Positions 56,401-63,939 of a stretch of DNA of 64,000 bases are shown one piece after another. The DNA is taken from the NCBI GenBank assembly GCA_001701165.1, contig DAAP01000023.1, positions 154,869 through 218,868 on the forward strand, written 5' to 3'. Source of the stretch: Bacteroidales bacterium H4. GTDB lineage: Bacteria; Bacteroidota; Bacteroidia; Bacteroidales; Muribaculaceae. Made by a program: the position numbers and the translations under genes. The notes beneath the pieces are model-generated. The model did not search any database, was not told the DNA's origin, and worked only from the letters and a program-made list of their open reading frames with translations. Position 1 is the stretch's first letter. The number at the start of each line of letters is the position of its first letter.

Positions 56401-59400
56401 GACAATATCGGACGTGTGACAAAGGTCCGCGGTCCTAACGAGCTGGCGACCGGTGTTCCTTACATCATCGCGTTTGAATACCAACAGAAGGCAGGTTTCG
56501 GCGAATCGGGCATCACCGCCCCGGCATATGCAGTAACCAAACACTACGACATCCAGCATCCGAACGATGACCTTGAGACCGTGACGTTCGTTGACGGTTT
56601 CGGACGTCCCGTGCAGGTGAAGAAGGACGGTGTCGTTACTACGGCGGCAAAGGGTTCCGGTGCATCCGACCAGAACGTGATGATTGTCAGCGGACGCAAT
56701 GTCTATGACGCTTTCGGACGTGTGGCTAAGGCTTACTATCCCACTACAGAGGGTATGGGCAGCAAGACATCGTTCAGCACTGCGTTTGACAATGTGACAC
56801 CGACGGTAACGGTATATGACGTGCTCGACCGCGCGTTGAGCGTGAAACTGCCTGACGAGTCGGAGACGACTACTGAATACACCCTTGACAGCGGTTCCAA
56901 CGCTCTCGTGACAAAGGTGACGGACGCTCTCGGAAACAGCCAGTCTACTGTCACCAGCGGCAGCGGAAAGACGCTCAAGTCCATCCAGCACAGCGGACTG
57001 GACGGCGAGATTACCACAACCTTTGAATATGACGGCATCCAGCGTCTCGTGAGGGTGACGGATACCGAGGGCAACGTGACGACATCCGTTTACGACATGG
57101 GCGACCGCCGCACGGAGGTCAACCATCCTGCAAGCGGCAAGACATCGTTCACCTACGACCCGCTCGGCAACGTGCTCACCAAGCAGACGGCTAACATGGC
57201 GGAGGAAGGCAAGATGATAGCCTATACCTACGACTACCACCGTCTGACGGGTATCAGCTATCCCGACCATCCGGAAAACAACGTGAAGTACTACTACGGC
57301 GGACGCAACGCCTCCCACAACCGCATCGGACGACTGATGATGCGTGAGGACGGAACGGGTGCCATCGAATACTTCTACGGCAAGATGGGCGAGGTGACGA
57401 AGACCCGCCGCACGCTTATCGTGCCCAACCAGGCGATTGCCACATACGTCACCCAATGGACTTATGACAGCCACAACCGCCTTTTGGAGATGATCTATCC
57501 CGACGAGGAGAAGGTGACTTACTCCTACAACCTCGGCGGTCTGCTTGAGAAGGTCCGCGGCGAGAAGTCATACGGCTATGACTACATCACCAAGCTGGGC
57601 TACGACAAGTTCGAGCAGCGCAGCTACCTGAAGTACTGCAACGGTGCGGAGACGTTCTACACCTACGACAACCGCCGTCGCCTGAGCAACCTCGCGGTGA
57701 ACAGCGGCAACAAGGCCATCATGGACAACGACTACACCTTCGACGCTGTAAGCAATGTCCTCTCGGTGGCGAACAATGCCTCGCTTCCTGCCAGCGGCAA
57801 TGCCGGAGGCAAGATGTCGCACGCCTATACATACGACGGGCTGTATCGCCTCGCTTCCGCTACGGGTACATACACCGGAGCAGACAGCAAGTCCGCGTCC
57901 TACACCCTCGCCTTGGGCTATGACAACATGCACCGCATCACTTCCAAGAGCCAGCATCTGACCCAGGACAATGTGCAGTTCAACGGCACGCTCAATGTCG
58001 GATATGACCTGACATATACCTACGGCACTGAAGCCGGTAAGAAGTTCCAGCTCTCAAGTGTTAAAGATGTAAATTATCGTACCGAAGAGACTCCGGGAGA
58101 CAATAAAATCGAAAATAATCACGTATATTTGTATGATAAGAACGGAAATCTTATATATGTGAACACCGGACGCATGATGAAAGATGGACATAACGAAACC
58201 GGCACGGGCGAGCGCAAGCTCATCTGGGACGAGGAAAACCGTCTGCTTGCAGTGGACGACAACGGCTTCGTGTCCAACTACTGGTACGATGCCGACGGCG
58301 AACGCACGGTCAAGACTTCCGGTGAGAGCGACCAGGTTTACGTTAATGGCGTATTCTCCGGCGGCTCCACCAACACGGCGAAGTTCTCGCTCTATGTCAG
58401 CCCGTACCTCGTGGCGAATCAGGGCGGCCGCTACACCAAGCATATCTACGCAGGCTCACAGCGCATCGTGTCGAAGATAGGCGATTTCGCCTCCTACGGC
58501 TCAGACCCGCGCCGCATAGAGTATGCAGGTGCAAACACCGACGGTCTGTCAGTTGACTATAAGGCGAAGTATGCGGCACAGCAGCAGGTAATCAAGGACA
58601 ACTACAAGTTCTTCGATGTTCCCTACAACGGTACCGATAATGACAACTATGCTGACGGCGAGGGATTCTGCTGCAACGACGGTTCTATGGAGGCGGCGGT
58701 GGCTCAGGCCCGGAAGGCGCAGTCACGCGCGGTTGCCAAGTCTTTCAAAGACCCGGACAACTACGAGAACCTGCAGTTCTTCTATCATCCCGACCACCTC
58801 GGCAGCTCCAGCTTCATCACCAATCTTGAAGGCGAGGTCGTGCAGCACATCGAGTATGTGCCGTTCGGAGAGGTTTTCATAGAGGAACGCAATAATGTGT
58901 GGAACACGCCTTATCTCTTCAACGCAAAGGAATTTGACGAGGAGACAGGTATGTACTACTATGGGGCGAGGTACTATGAACCGAGACTGAGCTTGTGGAT
59001 GTCAACTGATCCGATGCAAGAAAAATATCCCAATTTAACCACTTATACATTCGTTGAAAATAATCCCCTCAATATTGTAGACCCCACAGGGGAAGAACCC
59101 GTCTATAATACAAAGGGGGCATTCTTGGGATCAACATCTGAAGGCTTTAAGGGAGAGGTTCTGATTTATTCAGGCACAGAGAAAGTCGACTTTAGTAAGT
59201 TGACACGTAGTGATGCTGAGTCTAAATTTCCAGTAGATATAGATACCTACGACGTTATGAAAAAGTTAAACTTTGGGGGAATGTCAAGCGAATCCCATTC
59301 TAAAATATGGACGCATATAGTGTCTCAATTTGAAGGAATGGAAGTCTATGACGAGAGATTTTCCATGTCTCAGGTCCAAGGTGGAAAAATTGGGTATGAA

Positions 59401-59751
59401 AATGTAGATGGTGCTGGTTGGGAAACTACATTCTCTCCCAATAATCCAAATTATAAACCAAAGATTGTTGGAACTGGCGGTTATTCTTATGAAAGTACCG
59501 TGGAAAATATTGCGGCAAGTGTTATTGTCCACGAATGGTATTCTCATGGGAAAAAACATACAGCAGATGACATTAAATCTCATCGTCTTGCGTATAAGAA
59601 TGTCATAAACTTCAAACGACTTTGGAATGGTACTACTGACAACTATAAACGATTCAATCTTCAATCGTTACGTTTCTATACTGAAAAAGAAACAGGGCGA
59701 AAAAAAGTTGATCCTTTATACAGGAATCTTTACAAGAAATATGTAAAATAA
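50452..59751 (+). CDS. Giant SpvB/TcB/RHS polymorphic toxin
   Basis: 3,099 aa. An N-terminal membrane/signal segment (~5-27) and an SpvB domain (~260-340) come first. FG-GAP/VCBS-type repeats follow (LNGDGLPD near 656, INGDGLID 743, LNGDGYPD 1338, VNGDGLAD 1438, VNSDGLPD 1516, VDGDGYLD 1606). A TcB middle-like part (~1630-1716), YD repeats (~1880-2780) and the RHS core (FYHPDHLGSS ~2777 to DPTGEE ~2877) complete the shell. The last ~220 residues form a variable tip with HEWYSHG (3027-3033), a possible metal-binding motif. It resembles a fused Tc-toxin B-C shell releasing a C-terminal effector. GC content changes sharply between domains. A lipoprotein downstream may protect the producer. Confidence 0.88.
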   Translation: MKRSYIIAVASVILSAAGLAGIFLYPGSTADAMPRQEDSGTSIVADASGASPGLVATESGNPSPQQKEEFASNNTKAEEAVPDNKPEQAKPKGSKVSADGSVRKYFTTAQSDSISVAGGTLAVAKGRLLRPVSLSICAVDSTALPELDFAMCNVTGESDGYRFLPHGTHFTEEGATVRLKYDRTRIPSGYTEDDIRTFYYDTEKGHWVALDRVRVNKELAYVESRTTHFTDMINGVIQAPESPETDGFAPTMMNDIKAADPTAKLNIIAPPTANNRGSANMQYAFEMPPARNGMAPSLAISYNSDGGNGWLGQGWDLSVPSITLDTRWGVPRYDLANETETYSLSGSMLSTMDDNGAMSVAHRGDKIARKADRQFYTRQGGDFSRIIRKGDSPANYYWEVTDKQGVVYTYGGEGAVLKGTITDLSGNTREVISEWKLKKVVETHGDWIEYEYTAADEPVRGGLVAKAVYLSKVSAGNAESTEPHTVVTLTGNKTKRQKANNARYGYLTSLNRLLEKVSVSFMGEELRSYTFSYVDGAFHKDLLEGVRQFDDQGQEFAFQKFDYYDDVQAASGYVPFKDGEETWNTHNDGLDAGFINPLQGIDMFSDKPTALGGTTSSSIGGSFYAGVGIYDGSSSTSSTIGGSFSYSNDNSKGLSTFVDLNGDGLPDKVYKDGGSVYYRPQIRNSNNTVEYGEPIKVIGISGFSSSSSNTYSGGADVKAGWGPAVATIGTDASKTTTKTTVYFSDINGDGLIDLVSNGKVYFNHIEFDAQGNAVPTFTLSSADTPSPIIYDPTKIDVSVGAVDPEEQAEIIRLSPMEDAVRVWVAPRNGIVSISGTVSLIAPSGDYDTDAYGKADGVRVAIQKGDSELWSQSISKGDATAHNATAQAVPINKGDRIYFRVQSGTEEMSNGAFDEVAWHPVITYSGTEEFMPNGYSTTVYKPEEGALYFAPTSLSIDGGNETVEITGTFNKPQTTDDITLSIIGFNDKKDGNGNDNPAYVEKTVFVKTFAWDEIHDGELPVTLDNSDGLTNFRFMVSAQSNVRWDAVKWSPILSFTDSLGTRQNRQVSPDYTIYANHLKDAPSFVSSTADTVIYVKPVVTFSNMLYNGELTLTVKTVDRLLGKKKFAVTAGVVANDSIAILKSDIGTDKIWFELFSSDSYVGNSISDVSVQVSSPTALTSQAAGANLYAVNNQTGFGPLYRGWGGFVYNASENRYSQPINESLLVLPQDENAQPDPLTMAFTPLSTDLNKIDRWSGQREEIYVTATHMGAARLTEQDVVLTNPFENIGNVAGLTGEHLQGTGAAAISQEMVSHNNVVQGGAIFTYNDANGDSKTKSMMIDLNGDGYPDIVAGGKIQYTNTLGGISGEVLEGMGTVSSGSKAQGFALGSAPILSAVATIKQIANGKNTSANQESSNKAKGSISASLSIPPSNEDWNIENFIDVNGDGLADKIISGNKVRLNLGYSFTEPIDWDIDRIQGGKSQSYTANVGGGYNQGSSSFAGGYNIVTSANEEQYNLTDVNSDGLPDKVWKSGNGIMVALNTGVGFDTPFVWQGANALSKSASTSEGGNVAFTVSIPVPLSPVGPILKISTNPGVSLSHSINRTNYSLQDVDGDGYLDIVTSDSESELTVRRSAIGRTNMLKSVTNSIGGRFELDYAHSTPTYGHPGGKWVMSALTVDDGIHDDGPLMKTAFEYTDGFRDRHERDFLGFGKVITKSLDTENGDGVYRQAVQEFAVDNYYKSGNLVASYVSDAAGNKFSETVNEYDAYSMTANADSYSFTKQDVIYSDRASAFVPLRYTANKQYEGTSQGMVISEAWNEYYLNGYHGELKSYRYSDKGSLGNSGSGSYDYATNIQYTSNADRHIFGLPTNVTIVGGDGSMYHNVSATYDTKYPNHLTQVSQQLGSGTAVTDYKYDRYGNITQKTLPANGTGQRMWYKYRYEPEMNMYVERIDDAWGYRSEAGNFDYRYGMALERRDLNNFYYETELDNIGRVTKVRGPNELATGVPYIIAFEYQQKAGFGESGITAPAYAVTKHYDIQHPNDDLETVTFVDGFGRPVQVKKDGVVTTAAKGSGASDQNVMIVSGRNVYDAFGRVAKAYYPTTEGMGSKTSFSTAFDNVTPTVTVYDVLDRALSVKLPDESETTTEYTLDSGSNALVTKVTDALGNSQSTVTSGSGKTLKSIQHSGLDGEITTTFEYDGIQRLVRVTDTEGNVTTSVYDMGDRRTEVNHPASGKTSFTYDPLGNVLTKQTANMAEEGKMIAYTYDYHRLTGISYPDHPENNVKYYYGGRNASHNRIGRLMMREDGTGAIEYFYGKMGEVTKTRRTLIVPNQAIATYVTQWTYDSHNRLLEMIYPDEEKVTYSYNLGGLLEKVRGEKSYGYDYITKLGYDKFEQRSYLKYCNGAETFYTYDNRRRLSNLAVNSGNKAIMDNDYTFDAVSNVLSVANNASLPASGNAGGKMSHAYTYDGLYRLASATGTYTGADSKSASYTLALGYDNMHRITSKSQHLTQDNVQFNGTLNVGYDLTYTYGTEAGKKFQLSSVKDVNYRTEETPGDNKIENNHVYLYDKNGNLIYVNTGRMMKDGHNETGTGERKLIWDEENRLLAVDDNGFVSNYWYDADGERTVKTSGESDQVYVNGVFSGGSTNTAKFSLYVSPYLVANQGGRYTKHIYAGSQRIVSKIGDFASYGSDPRRIEYAGANTDGLSVDYKAKYAAQQQVIKDNYKFFDVPYNGTDNDNYADGEGFCCNDGSMEAAVAQARKAQSRAVAKSFKDPDNYENLQFFYHPDHLGSSSFITNLEGEVVQHIEYVPFGEVFIEERNNVWNTPYLFNAKEFDEETGMYYYGARYYEPRLSLWMSTDPMQEKYPNLTTYTFVENNPLNIVDPTGEEPVYNTKGAFLGSTSEGFKGEVLIYSGTEKVDFSKLTRSDAESKFPVDIDTYDVMKKLNFGGMSSESHSKIWTHIVSQFEGMEVYDERFSMSQVQGGKIGYENVDGAGWETTFSPNNPNYKPKIVGTGGYSYESTVENIAASVIVHEWYSHGKKHTADDIKSHRLAYKNVINFKRLWNGTTDNYKRFNLQSLRFYTEKETGRKKVDPLYRNLYKKYVK

Positions 59752-59758
59752 GGTTTAA

Positions 59759-59812
59759 GGTGTTGCAAAATCGCTAATTGATGAAAGTCAATTAGTTGGG
59801 TTTTGCAACACC
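59759..59812 (+). terminator. Long nested hairpin after the toxin tip
   Basis: GGTGTTGCAAAA (59759-59770) pairs perfectly with TTTTGCAACACC (59801-59812) around an inner stem CTAATTGA/TCAATTAG. There is no proper T tract. A similar hairpin follows the second toxin tip. Confidence 0.65.
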
Positions 59813-59839
59813 CGTCCTTTAGTATGAACTCATTAGAAT

Positions 59840-60388
59840 ATGAAAAATTCCACAATGTTTTTATTAATTTCATTTGTTATATTATTTGCTTGCCAAAATT
59901 CTGGACAACAAGCATATAAAGATGATATTGTACCGATTGACTCAACATTTGTTGTGACCAATGATCGTCATGAGGATAATGTGTTACCAGACTCTGCAAA
60001 AATTACCATAATATCACCACGATTTGGAATGGACTCTATTGTATTTTCTTTAGATCATGGCAAAGAAAGCTCAATAGAGTTGTCATATATATCTGAAAAG
60101 GAAATATTACCAAGTACCTATTCAAACCAAATTCTTAAAAAAATTGGTGATATATTCCTTGAAAAGAAAACGCCTGTAATTATAGCTAAGAAATATTTGC
60201 CTGAAAAGGTAGCTTCTGATTTACCCTTTATTAGATTTGTAATATACAGTAATGATAAAACAATAGTCAATGAATACTTTGTTGGAAAGCGACAAAATCA
60301 TTATGAAATTACTTATTCAGATTCTTTTTTAGAATTATACGATTTACTATATACTGCCGCAATGGAAGTATATGAATCAAAGCGGTAA
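59840..60388 (+). CDS. Lipoprotein, candidate immunity protein 1
   Basis: 182 aa, AT-rich like the toxin tip. Lipoprotein signal (FLLISFVILFAC) followed by a mixed alpha/beta body without known domain. It lies directly after the toxin tip in the position of an immunity gene. A membrane-bound immunity protein would suit a toxin acting in the periplasm. Function inferred from position only. Confidence 0.7.
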   Translation: MKNSTMFLLISFVILFACQNSGQQAYKDDIVPIDSTFVVTNDRHEDNVLPDSAKITIISPRFGMDSIVFSLDHGKESSIELSYISEKEILPSTYSNQILKKIGDIFLEKKTPVIIAKKYLPEKVASDLPFIRFVIYSNDKTIVNEYFVGKRQNHYEITYSDSFLELYDLLYTAAMEVYESKR

Positions 60389-60426
60389 TATCAGTATAAT
60401 AAAGAAGAAGATTAAACACCAGCTGT

Positions 60427-61761
60427 ATGATGACCGACGGACATAGGGACAACAGTGTTGGCGAGCGCAAGCTCATCTGGGACGAGGAGAACCGTCTGCT
60501 TGCCGTGGACGACAACGGCTTCGTGTCCAACTACTGGTATGATGCCGACGGCGAGCGCACGGTCAAGACTTCCGGCGAGAGCGACCAGGTGTATGTCAAC
60601 GGAGTATTCTCCGGCGGCTCCACCAATACGGCGAAGTTCTCGCTCTATGTCAGCCCGTACCTCGTGGCGAACCAGGGCGGCCGCTACACCAAGCATATCT
60701 ACGCAGGTTCGCAGAGAATTGTGTCGAAGATAGGCGATTTCGCCTCCTACGGCTCTGACCCGCGCCGCATAGAATATGCAGGAGCAAATACCGACGGCCT
60801 TTCCGTGGACTACAAGGCAAAGTATGCCGCCCAGCAGCAGGTCATCAAGGACAACTACAAGACCTTTGATGTGCCTTATAACGGTACCGATAATGACAAC
60901 TATGCTGACGGCGAGGGCTTCTGTTGCAATGACGGCTCTATGGAGGCTGCGATGGCACAGGCTCGGAAGGCACAGGCACGCGCGGTTGCAAGGTCGTTCA
61001 AAGACCCGGACAACTACGAGAACCTGCAGTTCTTCTACCATCCCGACCATCTCGGAAGCTCCAGCTTCATCACCAACCTTGAAGGCGAGGTCGTGCAGCA
61101 CATCGAGTATGTGCCGTTCGGAGAGGTGTTCATAGAGGAGCGCAATAATGTATGGAACACTCCTTATCTCTTCAACGCAAAGGAATTTGATGAGGAGACG
61201 GGTTTGTATTATTATGGTGCGAGATACTATGATTCCAAACTTAGCATTTGGATGTCGGTGGATCCTTTAGTTGAAAAAACTCTTCAACCTTACCAGTATG
61301 CATATAATAACCCTATAAGATATATAGATTTTATTGGGTTAGAAGGAGAAGAACCAGATGGCATAGTTGGCTATGTGATAAAGTGGTTTAAGGGAGATCC
61401 TACCTATAAAGGTTCTGGGTGGGGACACGGGCCTCGAACCCAATTAAAAAATCTTTTAGGCTTAGATTCTAATATTAGTAACGTTGCTGAAGCTGGAGTT
61501 ATGTCAATGCTTCAAGCCGATGAAGTTAATGTCACAGGACAAGCTCTTGAAAAGATCAAGAATGATCCTGCCGTCAAAGAATTTGACCAAACCATTATTC
61601 AGATGGCCAAAAATAATCCTAAATTTGGAAAATCAGATTTTGAATTTACATATAATCAAGGTATCCAATTAGGCGGAAAACGAGCTCCTGATGATATGCG
61701 TGAACAAGCTAAAAGATTTTGGGATCCAAAATACAGAGACACATGGAAAGTCGCAGCTTAA
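60427..61761 (+). CDS. Orphan RHS cassette with alternative tip (frameshifted)
   Basis: 444 aa. The first ~260 residues repeat the RHS core of the giant protein (58173-58960) at high identity with mostly silent differences, from GERKLIWDEENRLLAVDDNG through YHPDHLGSS to NAKEFDEETG. A different tip follows (SKLSIWMSVDPLVEK, DFIGLEGEEPDG). No signal, promoter or proper gene start is visible, so this is probably a silent cassette that can recombine into the main gene. The tip stops at 61761, but the next frame continues with protein-like sequence to 62011. Confidence 0.8.
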   Translation: MMTDGHRDNSVGERKLIWDEENRLLAVDDNGFVSNYWYDADGERTVKTSGESDQVYVNGVFSGGSTNTAKFSLYVSPYLVANQGGRYTKHIYAGSQRIVSKIGDFASYGSDPRRIEYAGANTDGLSVDYKAKYAAQQQVIKDNYKTFDVPYNGTDNDNYADGEGFCCNDGSMEAAMAQARKAQARAVARSFKDPDNYENLQFFYHPDHLGSSSFITNLEGEVVQHIEYVPFGEVFIEERNNVWNTPYLFNAKEFDEETGLYYYGARYYDSKLSIWMSVDPLVEKTLQPYQYAYNNPIRYIDFIGLEGEEPDGIVGYVIKWFKGDPTYKGSGWGHGPRTQLKNLLGLDSNISNVAEAGVMSMLQADEVNVTGQALEKIKNDPAVKEFDQTIIQMAKNNPKFGKSDFEFTYNQGIQLGGKRAPDDMREQAKRFWDPKYRDTWKVAA

Positions 61762-62011
61762 TGAATTAACATGGCTTGTTAGGAGTGTGTATGTCAAATC
61801 AGAAGTCTCTGTTTCAGTTAGTGGTCTTACTACCATAAAGCATAGCTTTTCAGATATATTTGATTTAAGACCTTCTGGTGGCGGAAGAAATGAGGCTTAT
61901 GATGCGACGACTAAAGTTCTTGGGTTCTTTTATCATGACATCTGTGGAGGTAACGATCAAATGAGAGTAAATGCTACTTGGAAACAGGTGTATCAAATTA
62001 AGGAAAAATAA
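61762..62011 (+). pseudogene. Displaced 3' part of the orphan tip
   Basis: In the frame ending at 62011 lies ELTWLVRSVYVKSEVSVSVS, then HSFSDIFDLRPSGGGRNEAY and GGNDQMRVNATWKQVYQI, which reads as real protein and lacks its own start. A single indel near 61740-61765 would fuse it to the 444-residue cassette. The tip is thus broken or the sequence has an error. Confidence 0.65.
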
Positions 62012-62021
62012 CTATCAATAG

Positions 62022-62062
62022 TATGTTGCTTTGTCTTTGAAGTTCAAGGACAAAGCAACATA
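62022..62062 (+). terminator. Hairpin between second tip and second immunity gene
   Basis: TATGTTGCTTTGTC (62022-62035) pairs perfectly with GACAAAGCAACATA (62049-62062) over a 13-nt loop. It matches the placement of the hairpin at 59759 but not its sequence. Confidence 0.65.
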
Positions 62063-62077
62063 TACAATACTCTAAAT

Positions 62078-62593
62078 ATGAAACAGGTTATACGATTATT
62101 ATTTGCGACAATTTTGACAATTACAATTTCATGTAATTGTAATAGAAATAAATATCAATCTATCAACATTGATGATTTCTATACAAGGAACACAAGTTGG
62201 GATTACATACGCATACCGCTTGTCAAGCCGTTTGAATTAGTCAACTTAAAGGGAAATGAAGGTTGGATCATCAATACTTCACGATGGGAATATCACAAAG
62301 GTGATATTTCAGCAGTAGATTCTATTCAATGTAATGACACTATGATAGTTGGTCATGTAAAAGAATATATCGATTTTGAAAATGAAAAGTTTAACACACC
62401 AGAATTTTGGTTCGTTATAAATTTCAAAACAAAAAAGATTCATAGCTTTCTTAATCATAATGATTTTCAAGAAATAAAGGAAGCAAATAATCTTATGCCA
62501 GTTGATTCTGTATATTCTTATTTTATAAAAGAAAAAACGCTATCTTGGTTCCCTGATTCTATTTCATCTCTAATAAGAAACTCTCAAGAATAG
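62078..62593 (+). CDS. Lipoprotein, candidate immunity protein 2
   Basis: 171 aa. Signal with lipobox (LLFATILTITISC), followed by a body with EGWIINTSRWEYHKGD and a C-terminal SWFPDSISSLIR. AT-rich. It follows the orphan tip just as the first lipoprotein follows the active tip, so it is likely to be cognate to the orphan toxin. Unrelated in sequence to immunity candidate 1 as far as can be seen. Confidence 0.68.
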   Translation: MKQVIRLLFATILTITISCNCNRNKYQSINIDDFYTRNTSWDYIRIPLVKPFELVNLKGNEGWIINTSRWEYHKGDISAVDSIQCNDTMIVGHVKEYIDFENEKFNTPEFWFVINFKTKKIHSFLNHNDFQEIKEANNLMPVDSVYSYFIKEKTLSWFPDSISSLIRNSQE

Positions 62594-62726
62594 TACCAAT
62601 TTTTATACAAATTACAATATTGAAGAGCAGAGAGTAAGATGTCGTGAATACAAGTCGGCTTAAGATAAGTAAGATCGACTTGTTTTTTAATTTTGCAATA
62701 AGCATATTTATTTAATTGCTTTATCT

Positions 62727-62812
62727 TCAATGCGGCTCGTTTTCCCAACCGGCAGGAAAAACGATACTGTCACATCGACATTGGGATGAGCTTGCAACAA
62801 TGATTTTAACTG
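62727..62812 (-). pseudogene. Remnant of a second abi gene (3' end)
   Basis: Translates as LKSLLQAHPNVDVTVSF and, after a frame change, FPAGWENEPH then TGA. It matches the intact protein's end (LKNLIAKYPMVDVAAMGF, FPVGWENEPLWK). Only about 85 bp survive, and a frameshift at the TTTTT tract confirms decay. Confidence 0.75.
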
Positions 62813-62815
62813 AAT

Positions 62816-62852
62816 TTTAGGTCGGAATTATTGCAAATATTTCCGACCTAAA
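62816..62852. repeat. Dispersed palindrome, copy 2
   Basis: TTTAGGTCGGAA (62816-62827) and TTCCGACCTAAA (62841-62852) are perfect arms around a TTGCA-containing core, related to 33968-33996. It sits between the RNA copy and the abi remnant. Confidence 0.6.
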
Positions 62853-62879
62853 GTAATCTCACAGATGACGAATAATCAG

Positions 62880-62951
62880 GGAGTAAAAGCAAAAGTTCCG
62901 CCCTGGTACGCATTGAAAAGAGGCGTGGCGGAAATTGTCAATGCAAAGGTA
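62880..62951 (-). ncRNA. abiF-RNA-like transcript, orphan copy
   Basis: Minus-strand -7 box TACCTTTG (62951-62944) is followed by GACA, then CCGCC (62931-62927) pairing with GGCGG (62902-62898) and an inner GCGT/ACGC. The ACCAGGGCGG block is identical to the copy before the intact abi gene. Structured RNAs upstream of abiF genes are a known motif class; the family label rests on position and fold. Confidence 0.6.
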
Positions 62952-63031
62952 CTGCTTTTATTTTAATCAGGCAACTTTCTTCAAGAGAATTGGTTTGGAA
63001 TCAGCAATAAAACTTATTTGAGTCGATTGCC

Positions 63032-63931
63032 TTACTTCCAAAGCGGCTCGTTTTCCCAGCCGACAGGAAAGCCCATCGCCGCCACATCAACCATTGGGTA
63101 TTTTGCTATCAGATTTTTTAATCCTGATACAAAATGAGATTTACCATTTATAGATTCCATCCAATATGCTGTGCAGCATAAAACCGCATATAAACGGTTG
63201 GAGTCAATATCTGTATGGTTGATCCAATTTCCTCGGATTTTACCAGTCATTTGCGGTGTCGCAGAAAGGCTACGATTCCATATACGTGCATGATGTGCGC
63301 AACAATTCCTCAATGAAGCGATGCTACGCATCCAGCTTTCCAATATCTCGTGATTGGGCAAATTGAACTCACGAGCAATGGCTTTCTTGACTTTCTTATC
63401 AGAGAAGTTGTAATACAATTTGGACAGAGTACCCAATGATGCAAGCTCCAGAGTCTTCCATGCAGGAGGAAATGCCGGTTTTATGTATTTTTTGAAATGC
63501 GCCTTTATGAAATCTTCACGGGAGCGTTCCAGTTCCCTGTCAATAGCCGAGAGGTTCTGTGCAAAAAGGCGTTCATTAGCCGAAAGATTTACATCCATAA
63601 ACCAAAATGGTCCGTATGCTAATGAGAAATGTTGGATGACCTTAGCACGCAACGCAATTTCAATTTCTTGTATAGCTGCAAATATAAGTTGCCTTAACTT
63701 GGTGTCAAACTCATATAATGCAAATGCGTTCTCCAGCGTGCTCCCAAGTTTGAAGTGATGAGTTTCCTTATCATCCTCCATCGGACGGAGATAAGCGGCA
63801 ATCCTAAAATAGCTGACAACGCCTAACTTTCGCAAGGCTTCACTTTCATCATGGATATCCAATCCGTTTGATTTGAGTCGCTCAATAATGTCGGCTAAGG
63901 TTAATGCCGGTTTAGAGTATTCTGTTTCCAT
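63032..63931 (-). CDS. abiF: Abi_2/AbiF-family HEPN protein
   Basis: 299 aa. The hallmark RNCCAHHARIWN (Arg208, His213) is the Rx4H motif of HEPN ribonucleases in Abi_2 proteins. An earlier RAKVIQH (Arg95, His101) may be a second HEPN motif. Such proteins cause abortive infection or act as RNA-controlled toxins, and relatives are proposed ancestors of Cas13. The start ATG is 9 nt from the upstream structured RNA region, consistent with an RNA antitoxin-toxin unit. It is full length. Specific targets cannot be inferred. Confidence 0.9.
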   Translation of the reverse strand: METEYSKPALTLADIIERLKSNGLDIHDESEALRKLGVVSYFRIAAYLRPMEDDKETHHFKLGSTLENAFALYEFDTKLRQLIFAAIQEIEIALRAKVIQHFSLAYGPFWFMDVNLSANERLFAQNLSAIDRELERSREDFIKAHFKKYIKPAFPPAWKTLELASLGTLSKLYYNFSDKKVKKAIAREFNLPNHEILESWMRSIASLRNCCAHHARIWNRSLSATPQMTGKIRGNWINHTDIDSNRLYAVLCCTAYWMESINGKSHFVSGLKNLIAKYPMVDVAAMGFPVGWENEPLWK

Positions 63932-63939
63932 ATAAAATA

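Noticed and set aside
55186..57474. Large antisense frames in the RHS gene, including one of 486 codons
   Set aside because: The plus strand encodes continuous YD/RHS protein; the antisense product is Val/Arg/His-rich without recognisable domains.
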